DNA of 64,000 nt from Terriglobia bacterium. GTDB lineage: Bacteria > Acidobacteriota > UBA6911. The position numbers and the translations under genes are program-made. Of the stretch, positions 1 through 7,809 are shown piece by piece. The first letter of the stretch is position 1, and every line of letters begins with the position of its first letter. The notes beneath the pieces are model-generated. The model searched no databases, was not told the origin of the DNA, and was given only the letters and a program-made list of their open reading frames with translations. Location of the stretch: the NCBI GenBank assembly GCA_020072565.1, contig JAIQGI010000005.1:1-64000 (forward strand). The letters are read 5' to 3'.

Positions 1-1
1 C

Positions 2-964
2 ATGGCGTTTCAGCGCGACCTCGCGGAGCGCGTTCGGGCGCTGCCGGGTGTGCTCAATGCGGCCGTTACGTCCGCGGTGCCCTTCCGGGGCGGCGACTCC
101 GTCCTCGTACTAAATGAGGTCGGCCGGCGTGAGGAGGTGATCGGAAACGGCCGCTTTGTGGACTCGCGCTATTTTTCTGTGATGCGCATTCCGCTCGTCC
201 ACGGCCGACTGATCTCGGAAACCGACACCGCCACGAGTGACAAGGTGGCGGTCGTGTCCGAATCGTTCGCCCGGCAGATGTTCCGCAACGGGGATCCGCT
301 CGGCAGAAAGATCGAGTTTGACGGTCCGGTCGAGATCGTCGGTGTTGTGCGCGATGTGCGGTACGCCGCACTCGAACAGGATCCGCGTCCGGCCGTATAC
401 TTCGTCGCGGCGCAGTTTCCGCGGCCGGTCACGGGTTTGGTGGCACGATTGGCGCCGAACGCCGGCGATCTGCACGCGGCGGTCCGGAGCATCGTGCACG
501 ATCTCGATCCGGCGCTGCCGATCCTGCACATCGCCACTGTCGACGAGATTATCGGCGAAGCGATGGCGCATCGGCGGTTCTACACGTTTGCGACCGGCGC
601 ATTCGCGAGCGTCGCGCTCCTGTTGACAATTGTCGGCCTCGCGGTGATCGTCGCCAGGTACGCCGTGGAGCGGCGACGGGAACTGGCGGTTCGGGCCGCG
701 CTGGGCGCGACACACTCGCACCTGGTTTGGCTGGTCGTACGCCAGGGTCTCGTTCCGGTGCTGACAGGCACCGCGGCGGGCTTGCTCGGCGCCTCTCTCA
801 CGGCCTCGCTGCTAAAACAATTCCTGTTCCAGGTCGCGCTGCGCGAGCCGGTGATCTATGCTGCAGCCGCTGGCGTGACCGTAGGCGTTGCGCTGATCGC
901 GCTTCTTGTGCCCGCTCGGCGAGCGATGGCGTTTACGCCCGCTTCCAACCTGCGCGCCGAGTAA
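2..964 (+). CDS. ADOP-family permease, C-terminal part (cut by window start)
   Basis: This is the C-terminal third of an acidobacterial duplicated orphan permease (ADOP, TIGR03434). What is visible is the end of the second periplasmic MacB_PCD-like domain (about residues 1-185) and the last FtsX domain with three membrane segments (about 195-217, 240-265, 282-305). The cytoplasmic loop VERRRELAVRAALGA and the closing motif PARRAMAFTPASNLRAE mark the family C-terminus. The ATG at base 2 is almost certainly an internal methionine, because ADOPs are about 800-920 residues long and all upstream domains are missing. No regulator can be assigned because the 5' end lies outside the window. Confidence 0.9.
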   Translation: MAFQRDLAERVRALPGVLNAAVTSAVPFRGGDSVLVLNEVGRREEVIGNGRFVDSRYFSVMRIPLVHGRLISETDTATSDKVAVVSESFARQMFRNGDPLGRKIEFDGPVEIVGVVRDVRYAALEQDPRPAVYFVAAQFPRPVTGLVARLAPNAGDLHAAVRSIVHDLDPALPILHIATVDEIIGEAMAHRRFYTFATGAFASVALLLTIVGLAVIVARYAVERRRELAVRAALGATHSHLVWLVVRQGLVPVLTGTAAGLLGASLTASLLKQFLFQVALREPVIYAAAAGVTVGVALIALLVPARRAMAFTPASNLRAE

Positions 965-1145
965 GGGATCCGCATATTTTTACCAAAATTCAGGCAATTC
1001 CGCGGGAAATGATGTCTCGCAACACACAGAGCTGCTCGCATCAGCCCAATGGTTGCCCTTCGGTTCGAGTGATTCCGCTCTGAGCTGGGGCCGTCAAAGG
1101 AGTATAGAGCATTGCGTTTGCGCGAGATTGTGGATAGTGCCAATG

Positions 1146-1170
1146 ATTTTCCCCTTGACGATTGACAAGA
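1146..1170 (+). promoter_or_regulatory. Relic or secondary PadR-type promoter (25-bp repeat)
   Basis: Bases 1146-1170 are identical to 4552-4576, the -35 region of the PadR gene at 4619: ATTTTCCCCTTGACG followed by ATTGACAAGA. Immediately downstream, TCGAAATTCGA forms a short inverted repeat. No PadR start follows within 200 bases, so this is either a long-leader promoter for the gene at 1400 or what remains after loss of a PadR gene. Confidence 0.6.
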
Positions 1171-1359
1171 TATTCGAAATTCGATTTTTCACGAACGGCA
1201 GGAAAAGGCACACTCCAGTAACAGTCAAACATCGGCGGCCTCACTGGCAAAGCCGGTGGATCTCCCAACGGATTAGCTCACCCAGCTATGAGACTTGCCG
1301 TCCAGATGCGGGATTGACTGCTGCAAGGGAGCGACACCGTCTCTCGAGGCCATTTGTTC

Positions 1360-1387
1360 TTGACAGTTACATCCATGTCATTATATA
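1360..1387 (+). promoter_or_regulatory. Sigma70-type promoter of PadR gene at 1400
   Basis: TTGACA at 1360-1365 and TATATA at 1382-1387 are separated by 16 bases. The ATG at 1400 begins only 12 bases after the -10 box and no Shine-Dalgarno sequence fits in between, so the message is probably leaderless or nearly so. Confidence 0.65.
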
Positions 1388-1399
1388 TCACTGCCATAT

Positions 1400-1744
1400 A
1401 TGTTACTCACACAGAGCAATCAGGAGCTTAAGAAGGGAAGCGCAGAGCTGCTGATCCTTTCCCTCATCGAAGTCCGGCCGAGACACGGTTATGACATCGC
1501 GCGCCTCATCGAGCAGCGGTCGGAGGGCACAATCCGGTTTCACGCCGCATCGCTCTATCCGCTCCTCTACCGTCTCGAGAAACGCGGCTGGATCATCGGC
1601 CGGTGGACCGAAAAGGCAGGTGAACGGCGCCGACGCCTTTATCGGCTGACTCCGGCCGGGCACAAGGCATTGGCCGCCCAGCGGAGCGGCTGGGAGGCGT
1701 TCGCGCGCGCCATCAACCGGATCGCGGGAGGAGAAAATGCCTGA
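1400..1744 (+). CDS. PadR-family transcriptional repressor
   Basis: This 114-residue protein has the PadR winged-helix fold: helix region KGSAELLILSLIEVRPRHGYD (a family hallmark) at about residues 13-33, the recognition-helix/wing segment ASLYPLLYRLEKRGWI at about 50-65, and the wing motif RRLYRLTPAGHKAL near 78-92. PadR proteins are dimeric repressors that usually bind an inverted repeat over their own promoter. The gene overlaps the downstream ADOP start by 8 bases, so the two are translationally coupled. ATG 1400 was chosen because it is the only start that keeps the whole first helix; it sits directly behind a good promoter. The ligand is unknown. Confidence 0.9.
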   Translation: MLLTQSNQELKKGSAELLILSLIEVRPRHGYDIARLIEQRSEGTIRFHAASLYPLLYRLEKRGWIIGRWTEKAGERRRRLYRLTPAGHKALAAQRSGWEAFARAINRIAGGENA

Positions 1745-4490
1745 CTGGCGTCCGCACATCCGTGCGAGACTCGCTTCGTTGAACCTGCCGCCCGAGCGGG
1801 AGGCGGAAATCGTCGAGGAAGTGGCGCAACACCTGGATGATCGTTTCCGCGAGTTCTTTTCGGCCGGGAAAACTGCTTCCGAGGCTGAAGCTGCCGCGTG
1901 GCGTGAACTCGAAGCGCAGGACACGCTCCGCCGCGAAGTGGGTGCCGTAGAACGCAGCTCTCCGCCCGACCTGCCCCCACCCGGAGCGAGAAACCCCGCT
2001 TGGTGGCTGGAGTCGCTCATCCCGGATGTGCGGTACGCCTCGCGCACATTGCGTATGAATCCTGGATTTGCGATTGCCGTGCTTGTCACTTTGGCTCTGT
2101 CGATCGGTTCGACCACAGCCATTATCAGTGTTGGCAACTGGCTGCTGTGGCGCCCCATCCCCGGAGCGACGGCCCGCGGGATTGCGCAGGTCTATTTCGG
2201 CCGCTGGTATGAAGGCGGGAGCGTGAGTCCTTCAGGTGTTTCGTATGCAAACATCGCCGACATCCTGGGCCATTCCAAAACGCTGGCCGGAATTGCGGGG
2301 GTGCAGGAAGCCGATGCCAGCATCGCCATCCCTGGTGAGTTGCCCAGGATTGCCGGAGTCGCGTATGTGACGGCCGGTTTTTTCGATGTGCTGGGCGTGA
2401 GGTTTTCCGCGGGGCGTGGATTTTCCCCGGAAGAAGACCTCCCTCCTCAGGGCGCGGCGGTAGTTATCATAAGCGACGTCCTGGCGCGAAGAGCTTTCGG
2501 CCGGGTGAGCGACGCGATCGGCCGCCAGATCACGCTCAACAGCCGACACTTCACAGTCATCGGCGTGACGCTAGCCGGTTTCGCCGGAATCACCACCACC
2601 TCACAGGTAGAAGCATGGATCACCGGCGCTACCGTACCGTTTCTGTATCACCGGCCAGATGCCGGCCGGCCCGTGTCTCGGAGCAATGGAATCTTTTATT
2701 CTTTCGTTGCGCGAATGGCTTCTCCACATGGTATCCGCGAGGTCGAAGGCGAGTTGGGCGCGCTGGCGCACAGCCTCGCTGACAGGTATCCGAAGGAGAA
2801 CTCGAAGTTCAGGACCGTCACGCCGCGTGTCTTTGCCGGTCTCGGGGCATATGTCCTGTCCCGGGACCGAGTGGGAAGAATCATCGCTATCCTCCTGGGT
2901 GTCGGTGGTGTTCTCCTGCTTCTCGGCTGCGCCAACGTCGCCAACCTTTTCCTGTTCCGGGCCGTTCGCCGGGAGCAGGAAGTGGCCGTTAGAAAGACCC
3001 TGGGTGCGGACAGGTTCCGGCTCGTTCAGCTGCAGCTTGTTGAATGCTGGTTGCTCGCTCTTTGCGGAGCCTTGCTGGGGATTATCTTCGCTCTGTTCTT
3101 GAAGGCAATGATTCAGGAGTTGTTGTTCCCTGCGGCTCCCGGGACCAGCGTCAGCATCCCGATCGATTGGCGAGTGCTGGGGATAACGTTCGGAGTGGCA
3201 ATTGCAGCCGGGACGGCAGCAGGCGTGGTTCCGGCATGGTTTGTCGCTCGGGGTCGGCTCGCCGGACCGCTCGGCCGCTCGGGAATGAGGAGCAGTGCCC
3301 GGGCGCCACGGTTGCGCAGCGCCCTTTCGACGGTTCAACTCGCGCTCTCACTCGCTCTGTTGATCGGGGCCTTCATGCTCGTGTCAACGCTCAGGAATCT
3401 CCGCAATGTCGAGCTCGGATTTGAACCCAACAACGTCACGGTGCTGAATGTCGACCTGGCGGGTCATGGTTACGACAACAACCGGGCCTTAACCTATCAC
3501 AGGGAACTGCAGGCAGCCCTCGAATCGGGCGGGTTTCAGAACGTGGCAATATCGCAACTTTACCCGTTTGGAGCGAGTACCATGCTGGAAATCGTGCCTC
3601 CCGACGGCGGGCCAAAAGGCATGATAGAGGTTGCATCCAACGGCGTCACGCACAGCTTCTTTCGCACTCTTGGCATCCCGCTCCTGCGCGGCCGTCCGTT
3701 CACGGAAACAGAGTGCTACACCTCCGGCGCCCGCCAGGGCGGACCGGCTATAGTCAATGAAACACTCGCGCGGCGCCTGTTTGGCACGATCGAAATTGTG
3801 GGCCGCACCATCCGCATTCCCGCATGGCTCGGAGGCCCCCAACGAGACCTCGTTGTGGTCGGAGTCTCCAGGGACTCCCGCTGGAGAGATTTGGCCGGCC
3901 AGGTCCATCCCTTCATATACTTGCCGCTCGGTCAATACGACTTCCCTGCCACGCGTGCCGCAGTGATGCTGTGCTCGATGCAGCCCGCATCCAAGGTAGC
4001 GGATGTGGTTCGTTCCGCCGCAGCGCGGATCGATCCTGCGGTTCCACTTTCCGGAGGCCAGCCGCTGGCGGCGGGCATCGACAGGGAACTGCGGGAGCAA
4101 CGACTGTTTGCCTGGATGCTGAGCTTGCTCGGCGGCCTCGGCTTTGCGCTGGCCGGCGTGGGCCTCTACGGGCTCGTCTCCCACACGGTCGCGGAGCGAT
4201 CTCGCGAGTTTGGAATCCGCCTTGCTCTGGGAGCGCGCCCGGTCGACATCGTTCACCTCGTCATTCGATATTCGCTCCTGATCACCGCAACAGGAACGGC
4301 ATCAGGCATGGTGCTGGCCTTTTTCAGCAGCCGTATGATCAGGTCCATGCTCTTCGGGGTCACGAACGCGGAACCCTGGATCTATATCGCAGCCGCGGGC
4401 GCACTTGGATTCATCGTAGTCCTTGCCTGCACATTGCCTGCCCTCCGGGCAACCCGCGTCGAGCCCGTGGATGTCCTCAGGATGGAATGA
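1737..4490 (+). CDS. ADOP-family permease (917 aa)
   Basis: ADOP proteins are inner-membrane proteins built as two MacB-like permease halves in one chain. Here an N-terminal cytoplasmic segment (1-95) with a long acidic helix (EREAEIVEEVAQHLDD) precedes TM1 (about 111-130), periplasmic domain 1, a first FtsX domain with the [13 protein letters not shown] motif (about 380-500), then TM5 and periplasmic domain 2, and a second FtsX domain with REFGIRLALGA and the closing RATRVEPVDVLRME. MacB works with its own ATPase, but this protein has no nucleotide-binding domain and none is encoded nearby. A GGGAGGAG ribosome site (1726-1733) precedes ATG 1737. It forms an operon with the PadR gene at 1400. 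The transported substrate, if any, is unknown. Confidence 0.93.
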   Translation: MPDWRPHIRARLASLNLPPEREAEIVEEVAQHLDDRFREFFSAGKTASEAEAAAWRELEAQDTLRREVGAVERSSPPDLPPPGARNPAWWLESLIPDVRYASRTLRMNPGFAIAVLVTLALSIGSTTAIISVGNWLLWRPIPGATARGIAQVYFGRWYEGGSVSPSGVSYANIADILGHSKTLAGIAGVQEADASIAIPGELPRIAGVAYVTAGFFDVLGVRFSAGRGFSPEEDLPPQGAAVVIISDVLARRAFGRVSDAIGRQITLNSRHFTVIGVTLAGFAGITTTSQVEAWITGATVPFLYHRPDAGRPVSRSNGIFYSFVARMASPHGIREVEGELGALAHSLADRYPKENSKFRTVTPRVFAGLGAYVLSRDRVGRIIAILLGVGGVLLLLGCANVANLFLFRAVRREQEVAVRKTLGADRFRLVQLQLVECWLLALCGALLGIIFALFLKAMIQELLFPAAPGTSVSIPIDWRVLGITFGVAIAAGTAAGVVPAWFVARGRLAGPLGRSGMRSSARAPRLRSALSTVQLALSLALLIGAFMLVSTLRNLRNVELGFEPNNVTVLNVDLAGHGYDNNRALTYHRELQAALESGGFQNVAISQLYPFGASTMLEIVPPDGGPKGMIEVASNGVTHSFFRTLGIPLLRGRPFTETECYTSGARQGGPAIVNETLARRLFGTIEIVGRTIRIPAWLGGPQRDLVVVGVSRDSRWRDLAGQVHPFIYLPLGQYDFPATRAAVMLCSMQPASKVADVVRSAAARIDPAVPLSGGQPLAAGIDRELREQRLFAWMLSLLGGLGFALAGVGLYGLVSHTVAERSREFGIRLALGARPVDIVHLVIRYSLLITATGTASGMVLAFFSSRMIRSMLFGVTNAEPWIYIAAAGALGFIVVLACTLPALRATRVEPVDVLRME

Positions 4491-4551
4491 CGATTTTTCA
4501 GTCATGCGATGCGAGGTCAGGCAAAAGGCGGAGTCTTGGCAGTCCCGGCTC

Positions 4552-4600
4552 ATTTTCCCCTTGACGATTGACAAGAGAAGCGCGATATTGCGCTTGTCAA
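4552..4600 (+). promoter_or_regulatory. Promoter and palindromic operator of PadR gene at 4619
   Basis: TTTTCCCCTTGACG supplies a -35 (TTGACG, 4561-4566). An imperfect palindrome AAGCGC-GATATT-GCGCTT at 4578-4595 covers the expected -10 region. A wider inverted repeat, TTGACAAG (4568-4575) against CTTGTCAA (4593-4600), encloses it. The arrangement is what an autoregulatory PadR operator would look like. The Shine-Dalgarno GAGGGG (4606-4611) follows. Confidence 0.65.
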
Positions 4601-4618
4601 TAATTGAGGGGAAAGCAG

Positions 4619-4948
4619 ATGGGCAAGCCTACAGATCTTGTACAAGGCACGCTGGACCTTCTGATTCTTAAAACGATCGCGCTCGAACCCATGCACGGTT
4701 GGGGGATTGCGCAGCGCATCCGGCTGGTCTCAAAGGATGTCCTGCAGGTAAACCAGGGAGCACTTTATCCTGCCTTGCACCGCCTGGAGCAACAGGGATG
4801 GATCGCGGCAAAGTGGGGCGCCTCTGAAAACAATCGCTGCGCCAAATATTACTCGGTGACGCCGGCAGGCCGCAAATATCTGAATCAGGAGCGTGCGAAT
4901 TGGGACCGGCTGTCCACGGCTATCGACTTGGTTCTGGAAACGCCTTGA
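4619..4948 (+). CDS. PadR-family transcriptional repressor
   Basis: This 109-residue protein carries the acidobacterial PadR signature LVQGTLDLLILKTIALEPMH at residues 7-26, followed by HGWGIAQRI, QGALYPALHRLEQQGWIAA and the wing AKYYSVTPAGRKYL. ATG 4619 was preferred over an in-frame TTG at 4604 because it matches the family start (M-x-K-P-T-D-L) and has GAGGGG eight bases upstream. Its closest relative in the window is the PadR at 34704, which shares the CCCCTTG promoter element. It ends 12 bases before the ADOP at 4961, and its stop overlaps that gene's ribosome site. Confidence 0.93.
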   Translation: MGKPTDLVQGTLDLLILKTIALEPMHGWGIAQRIRLVSKDVLQVNQGALYPALHRLEQQGWIAAKWGASENNRCAKYYSVTPAGRKYLNQERANWDRLSTAIDLVLETP

Positions 4949-4960
4949 GGAACAGCCAAA

Positions 4961-7690
4961 ATGCCGCGTTGGATATACAAATTGTTTCTCCGTCTCCGCT
5001 CGCTATTCCGAAGCAGCAAGGTCGAAAAGGAATTGCAGGAGGAGATCCGATTCCACCTGGAAAATCAGATCGCGGAACACATCGCCCTGGGAATGTCCCC
5101 ACGTGAAGCTCGTTATGCGGCGCTGCGCGAACTCGGGGGCCTCGAGCAGCACAAAGAAGAGTGTCGCGATATGCGCGGGTTCCGATGGCTTGACGAGTTG
5201 CGGCAAGACCTGCGCTACAGCATTCGGACGCTAGCCAAAACCCGGGGATTTACCAGCGCGGCACTCCTGGTTCTGGCCCTGGGCATTGGAATTAACACGG
5301 CGATCTTCAGCATTGTCAATGTCGTCTTCTTCCTGCCTCTGCCGGTAAAATCTCCCGAAGAAGTGGTGTACCTGTACCAGATTCCCAGGAGCGACGCATC
5401 GCCCGTATCCATCTCGAATTGGGATTGCGAGTTTTTCAGGAAACCCAACGAGGCCTTCGTCGACGTTGCCTATCACAGGGGAGCCCCATTGAGGCTCGTT
5501 GCGGATGGTGAAAGCGAGGATGTCGCTGCCGAGATAATTTCCGCCAACTATTTTGATTTGTTGGGAGTCAAACCGATAATCGGCCGCACCTTCCTGCCTG
5601 AGGAGGATCAGCCGTCCTCTACACAGCGCGCGGCTGTCATAAGCCACGACTTATGGGAGCGCAGATTCAACTCAAATCCTGTGGTCATCGGCAAAAATAT
5701 TCAGGTCAGCGGCAAAGACTACACCATTGTCGGTATCTCAAGGCCCGAGTTTAAGGGGGTTTCAGATCCCTGGACGCCGACTCAGCTTTGGATAACGCAG
5801 GCGCAGGCGGTCGCGGCTGGCGACTATTACAGAATGAATATTTACAACTGGCCCATAGCGCGCCTCCGGCCCGGCGTCACGCTCTCTCAGGCGGAGGCAA
5901 TCCTTTCAACCATAGGAAAGCAGGCGCCATCCGTAGTCAAATATCGGGCAAATCCTCGCTACATTGTGCGCGCCTCAGAAGGCGTTCGTATGCCTTTCGA
6001 TCCCAAGGGGAGTGTGGTTCCGGCCCGGTTGGCTACGGCGCTAATGGCAGTGACGGCGATGGTATTGCTGATCGCGGCCGCCAATATTGCGGGTATTCTC
6101 ATGGCCCGGGGCATCAACCGTTCGGGCGAGATGGCGGTCCGGCTTGCTCTGGGGGCCGGCAAATTCCGCATCCTGCGCCAGCAATTGACCGAGAGTCTCC
6201 TGCTGTCCATGATCGGTGGCGCCTTGGGGCTGTTGGTTTCGCTTTCCCTTTTGAACATTTTCAGTAAGTGCACTCCTCCGCGATTTGTTCTGGAGGTCCC
6301 GCTCGATGTGCACGTTGTGCTGTTCACGGCGCTCGTCTGTATCTGTTCGGGCGTGATCGTCGGCTTGGCGCCTGCGCTCCAGGCTTCCAGAGTCAATGTG
6401 GTTGGCGCTCTTTCCGGAGGAGGCACAGCCGTGGGTAAGCAGGTGAAATCCCGCATGCGACCTTGGATCGTGATGCCTCAAGTCGCCTTGTCGCTTGTCT
6501 TGCTGCTCGTGGCCGGAGTTTATGTCCGAACCCTCATTGAAATTGAGTTGACCGATCTCGGTTACAGTATGGAGCGTGCGGTCGTACTCCGATTTATCAT
6601 GCGGCAAGAATCGTCGAATGAAACCGCCCCGGACTCCAGCCGGATGCATGAAATGGAAACAAGCGCAGAAAAGAGCAGGGCCCTTTCTCGCCGCGTGCTC
6701 GAAAATATCCAGGGGATACCTGAAGCCGCGGCTGTCTGCCTGACCGATGGTTTGCTGCCGACATATCCGGATCCGGTACAGCCTTCCACTGTGGTTTCCC
6801 AAGAGGACTATCTGGCAGGCCGCACGCAAGGCGCGCTTAGCTACCATGTCTCTGTGTCGCCGGGCTATTTTCAGTCGCTCGGGATATCTCTGTCCATGGG
6901 ACGCGACTTTGACGAGCACGACACGTTGACATCGACGCGTGTCGCCATCCTCAGTGAAGCGCTTGCGCGCAGGTTTTGGCCGAGAGGCAGTCCAAGAGGG
7001 AAGCGTCTGGCTTTTTATTCACCGGAAAATCCAGGGCAAAAGCTCGAATGGCTCGAAGTTGTTGGCGTCGTAAATGACGTAAAGCCGCTATTGCACGATC
7101 AAGGACAAAATCCTCATCTTTATGTGCCGCTGGGACAAAAATGGGATATGAGTGCTCATACCATCGTGGCCCGTGCTTATGGAAATCCTACCCCGTTGAT
7201 GGATCGGCTGAAGAAAGCTGTTCTTGGAGCGGATCCAAAAGTGGAAATTGCCAGCGTGACGACCATGAGACAGATGACTGCGGAAATCCTCTATCCGCGT
7301 CGCATGGCTGCTGCGATCCTGGCATTCTCGGGATTGATCGGGCTGCTTCTGGCGAGCCTGGGAATCTACGGCGTCGTCTCCTACTCGGTGGCGCAACGCA
7401 ATCGCGAAATCGGCATCCGGGCGGCGCTTGGAGCGCGGAAGAACGACATCATGAAACTGGTGATCGGAGAAGGGATAAAAGTCGCAATGTGGGGATCATT
7501 CCTGGGGCTCCTGTTGGCGATTGCGGCCATGCGCATCACCTCGCACTTCGTAGTTAAGCTCCCAAAGACAGATTGGATGACCATGATCGCAGTTCCCGCT
7601 TTTCTTGGCGCAGTCATCCTGCTTGCGTGTTATCTCCCAGCCCGCCGTGCCGCGCATGTGGATCCGATGGTTGCGTTGAAAGAGTTATGA
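4961..7690 (+). CDS. ADOP-family permease (909 aa)
   Basis: The N-terminal cytoplasmic module reads LRSLFRSSKVEKELQEEIRF at 12-31, then MSPREARYAALRELGG and HKEECRDMRGF, ending at TM1 (about 98-118). The first FtsX domain contains AANIAGILMARG with RSGEMAVRLALGA; the second contains NREIGIRAALGARKNDIMKL. The C-terminus is PARRAAHVDPMVALKEL, a diverged form of the usual ALRSE ending. Gene start has GAGGA seven to eleven bases upstream. By eye the codon use is less GC-rich than that of the ADOPs at 11-17 kb, suggesting a different history. It is co-transcribed with the PadR at 4619. Confidence 0.93.
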   Translation: MPRWIYKLFLRLRSLFRSSKVEKELQEEIRFHLENQIAEHIALGMSPREARYAALRELGGLEQHKEECRDMRGFRWLDELRQDLRYSIRTLAKTRGFTSAALLVLALGIGINTAIFSIVNVVFFLPLPVKSPEEVVYLYQIPRSDASPVSISNWDCEFFRKPNEAFVDVAYHRGAPLRLVADGESEDVAAEIISANYFDLLGVKPIIGRTFLPEEDQPSSTQRAAVISHDLWERRFNSNPVVIGKNIQVSGKDYTIVGISRPEFKGVSDPWTPTQLWITQAQAVAAGDYYRMNIYNWPIARLRPGVTLSQAEAILSTIGKQAPSVVKYRANPRYIVRASEGVRMPFDPKGSVVPARLATALMAVTAMVLLIAAANIAGILMARGINRSGEMAVRLALGAGKFRILRQQLTESLLLSMIGGALGLLVSLSLLNIFSKCTPPRFVLEVPLDVHVVLFTALVCICSGVIVGLAPALQASRVNVVGALSGGGTAVGKQVKSRMRPWIVMPQVALSLVLLLVAGVYVRTLIEIELTDLGYSMERAVVLRFIMRQESSNETAPDSSRMHEMETSAEKSRALSRRVLENIQGIPEAAAVCLTDGLLPTYPDPVQPSTVVSQEDYLAGRTQGALSYHVSVSPGYFQSLGISLSMGRDFDEHDTLTSTRVAILSEALARRFWPRGSPRGKRLAFYSPENPGQKLEWLEVVGVVNDVKPLLHDQGQNPHLYVPLGQKWDMSAHTIVARAYGNPTPLMDRLKKAVLGADPKVEIASVTTMRQMTAEILYPRRMAAAILAFSGLIGLLLASLGIYGVVSYSVAQRNREIGIRAALGARKNDIMKLVIGEGIKVAMWGSFLGLLLAIAAMRITSHFVVKLPKTDWMTMIAVPAFLGAVILLACYLPARRAAHVDPMVALKEL

Positions 7691-7764
7691 GACTTCAGAA
7701 GAATAGGCAGATTTGAATGGCCGAACCTGAACCGAGAGCCGGCGGGCTGGGTCAGGCTCCCCAT

Positions 7765-7797
7765 TGCTATTGACTTGGTGCTTATGAAACGCCTTGA
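7765..7797 (+). pseudogene. Remnant of a PadR gene 3' end
   Basis: Bases from 7765 align with the last codons of the PadR gene at 4619: GCTATYGACTTGG, then GAAACGCCTTGAGGA in both, with a 2-base insertion in this copy that breaks the frame. The homology continues through the ribosome site and start of the downstream ADOP (CCAAAATGCCGCG). The rest of the PadR gene is gone. The upstream 70 bases show nothing else. Confidence 0.65.
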
Positions 7798-7809
7798 GGA
7801 GTGACCAAA

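Larger units (their letters stand above)
965..1399. other. Intergenic region with one live and one relic PadR promoter
   Basis: No convincing gene is seen in these 435 bases; the open frames lack family motifs. The region carries a promoter immediately before the PadR gene at 1400 and, 230 bases upstream of that gene, a copy of the promoter block that serves the PadR gene at 4619. The space between the two promoters reads as decayed sequence. Confidence 0.6.
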
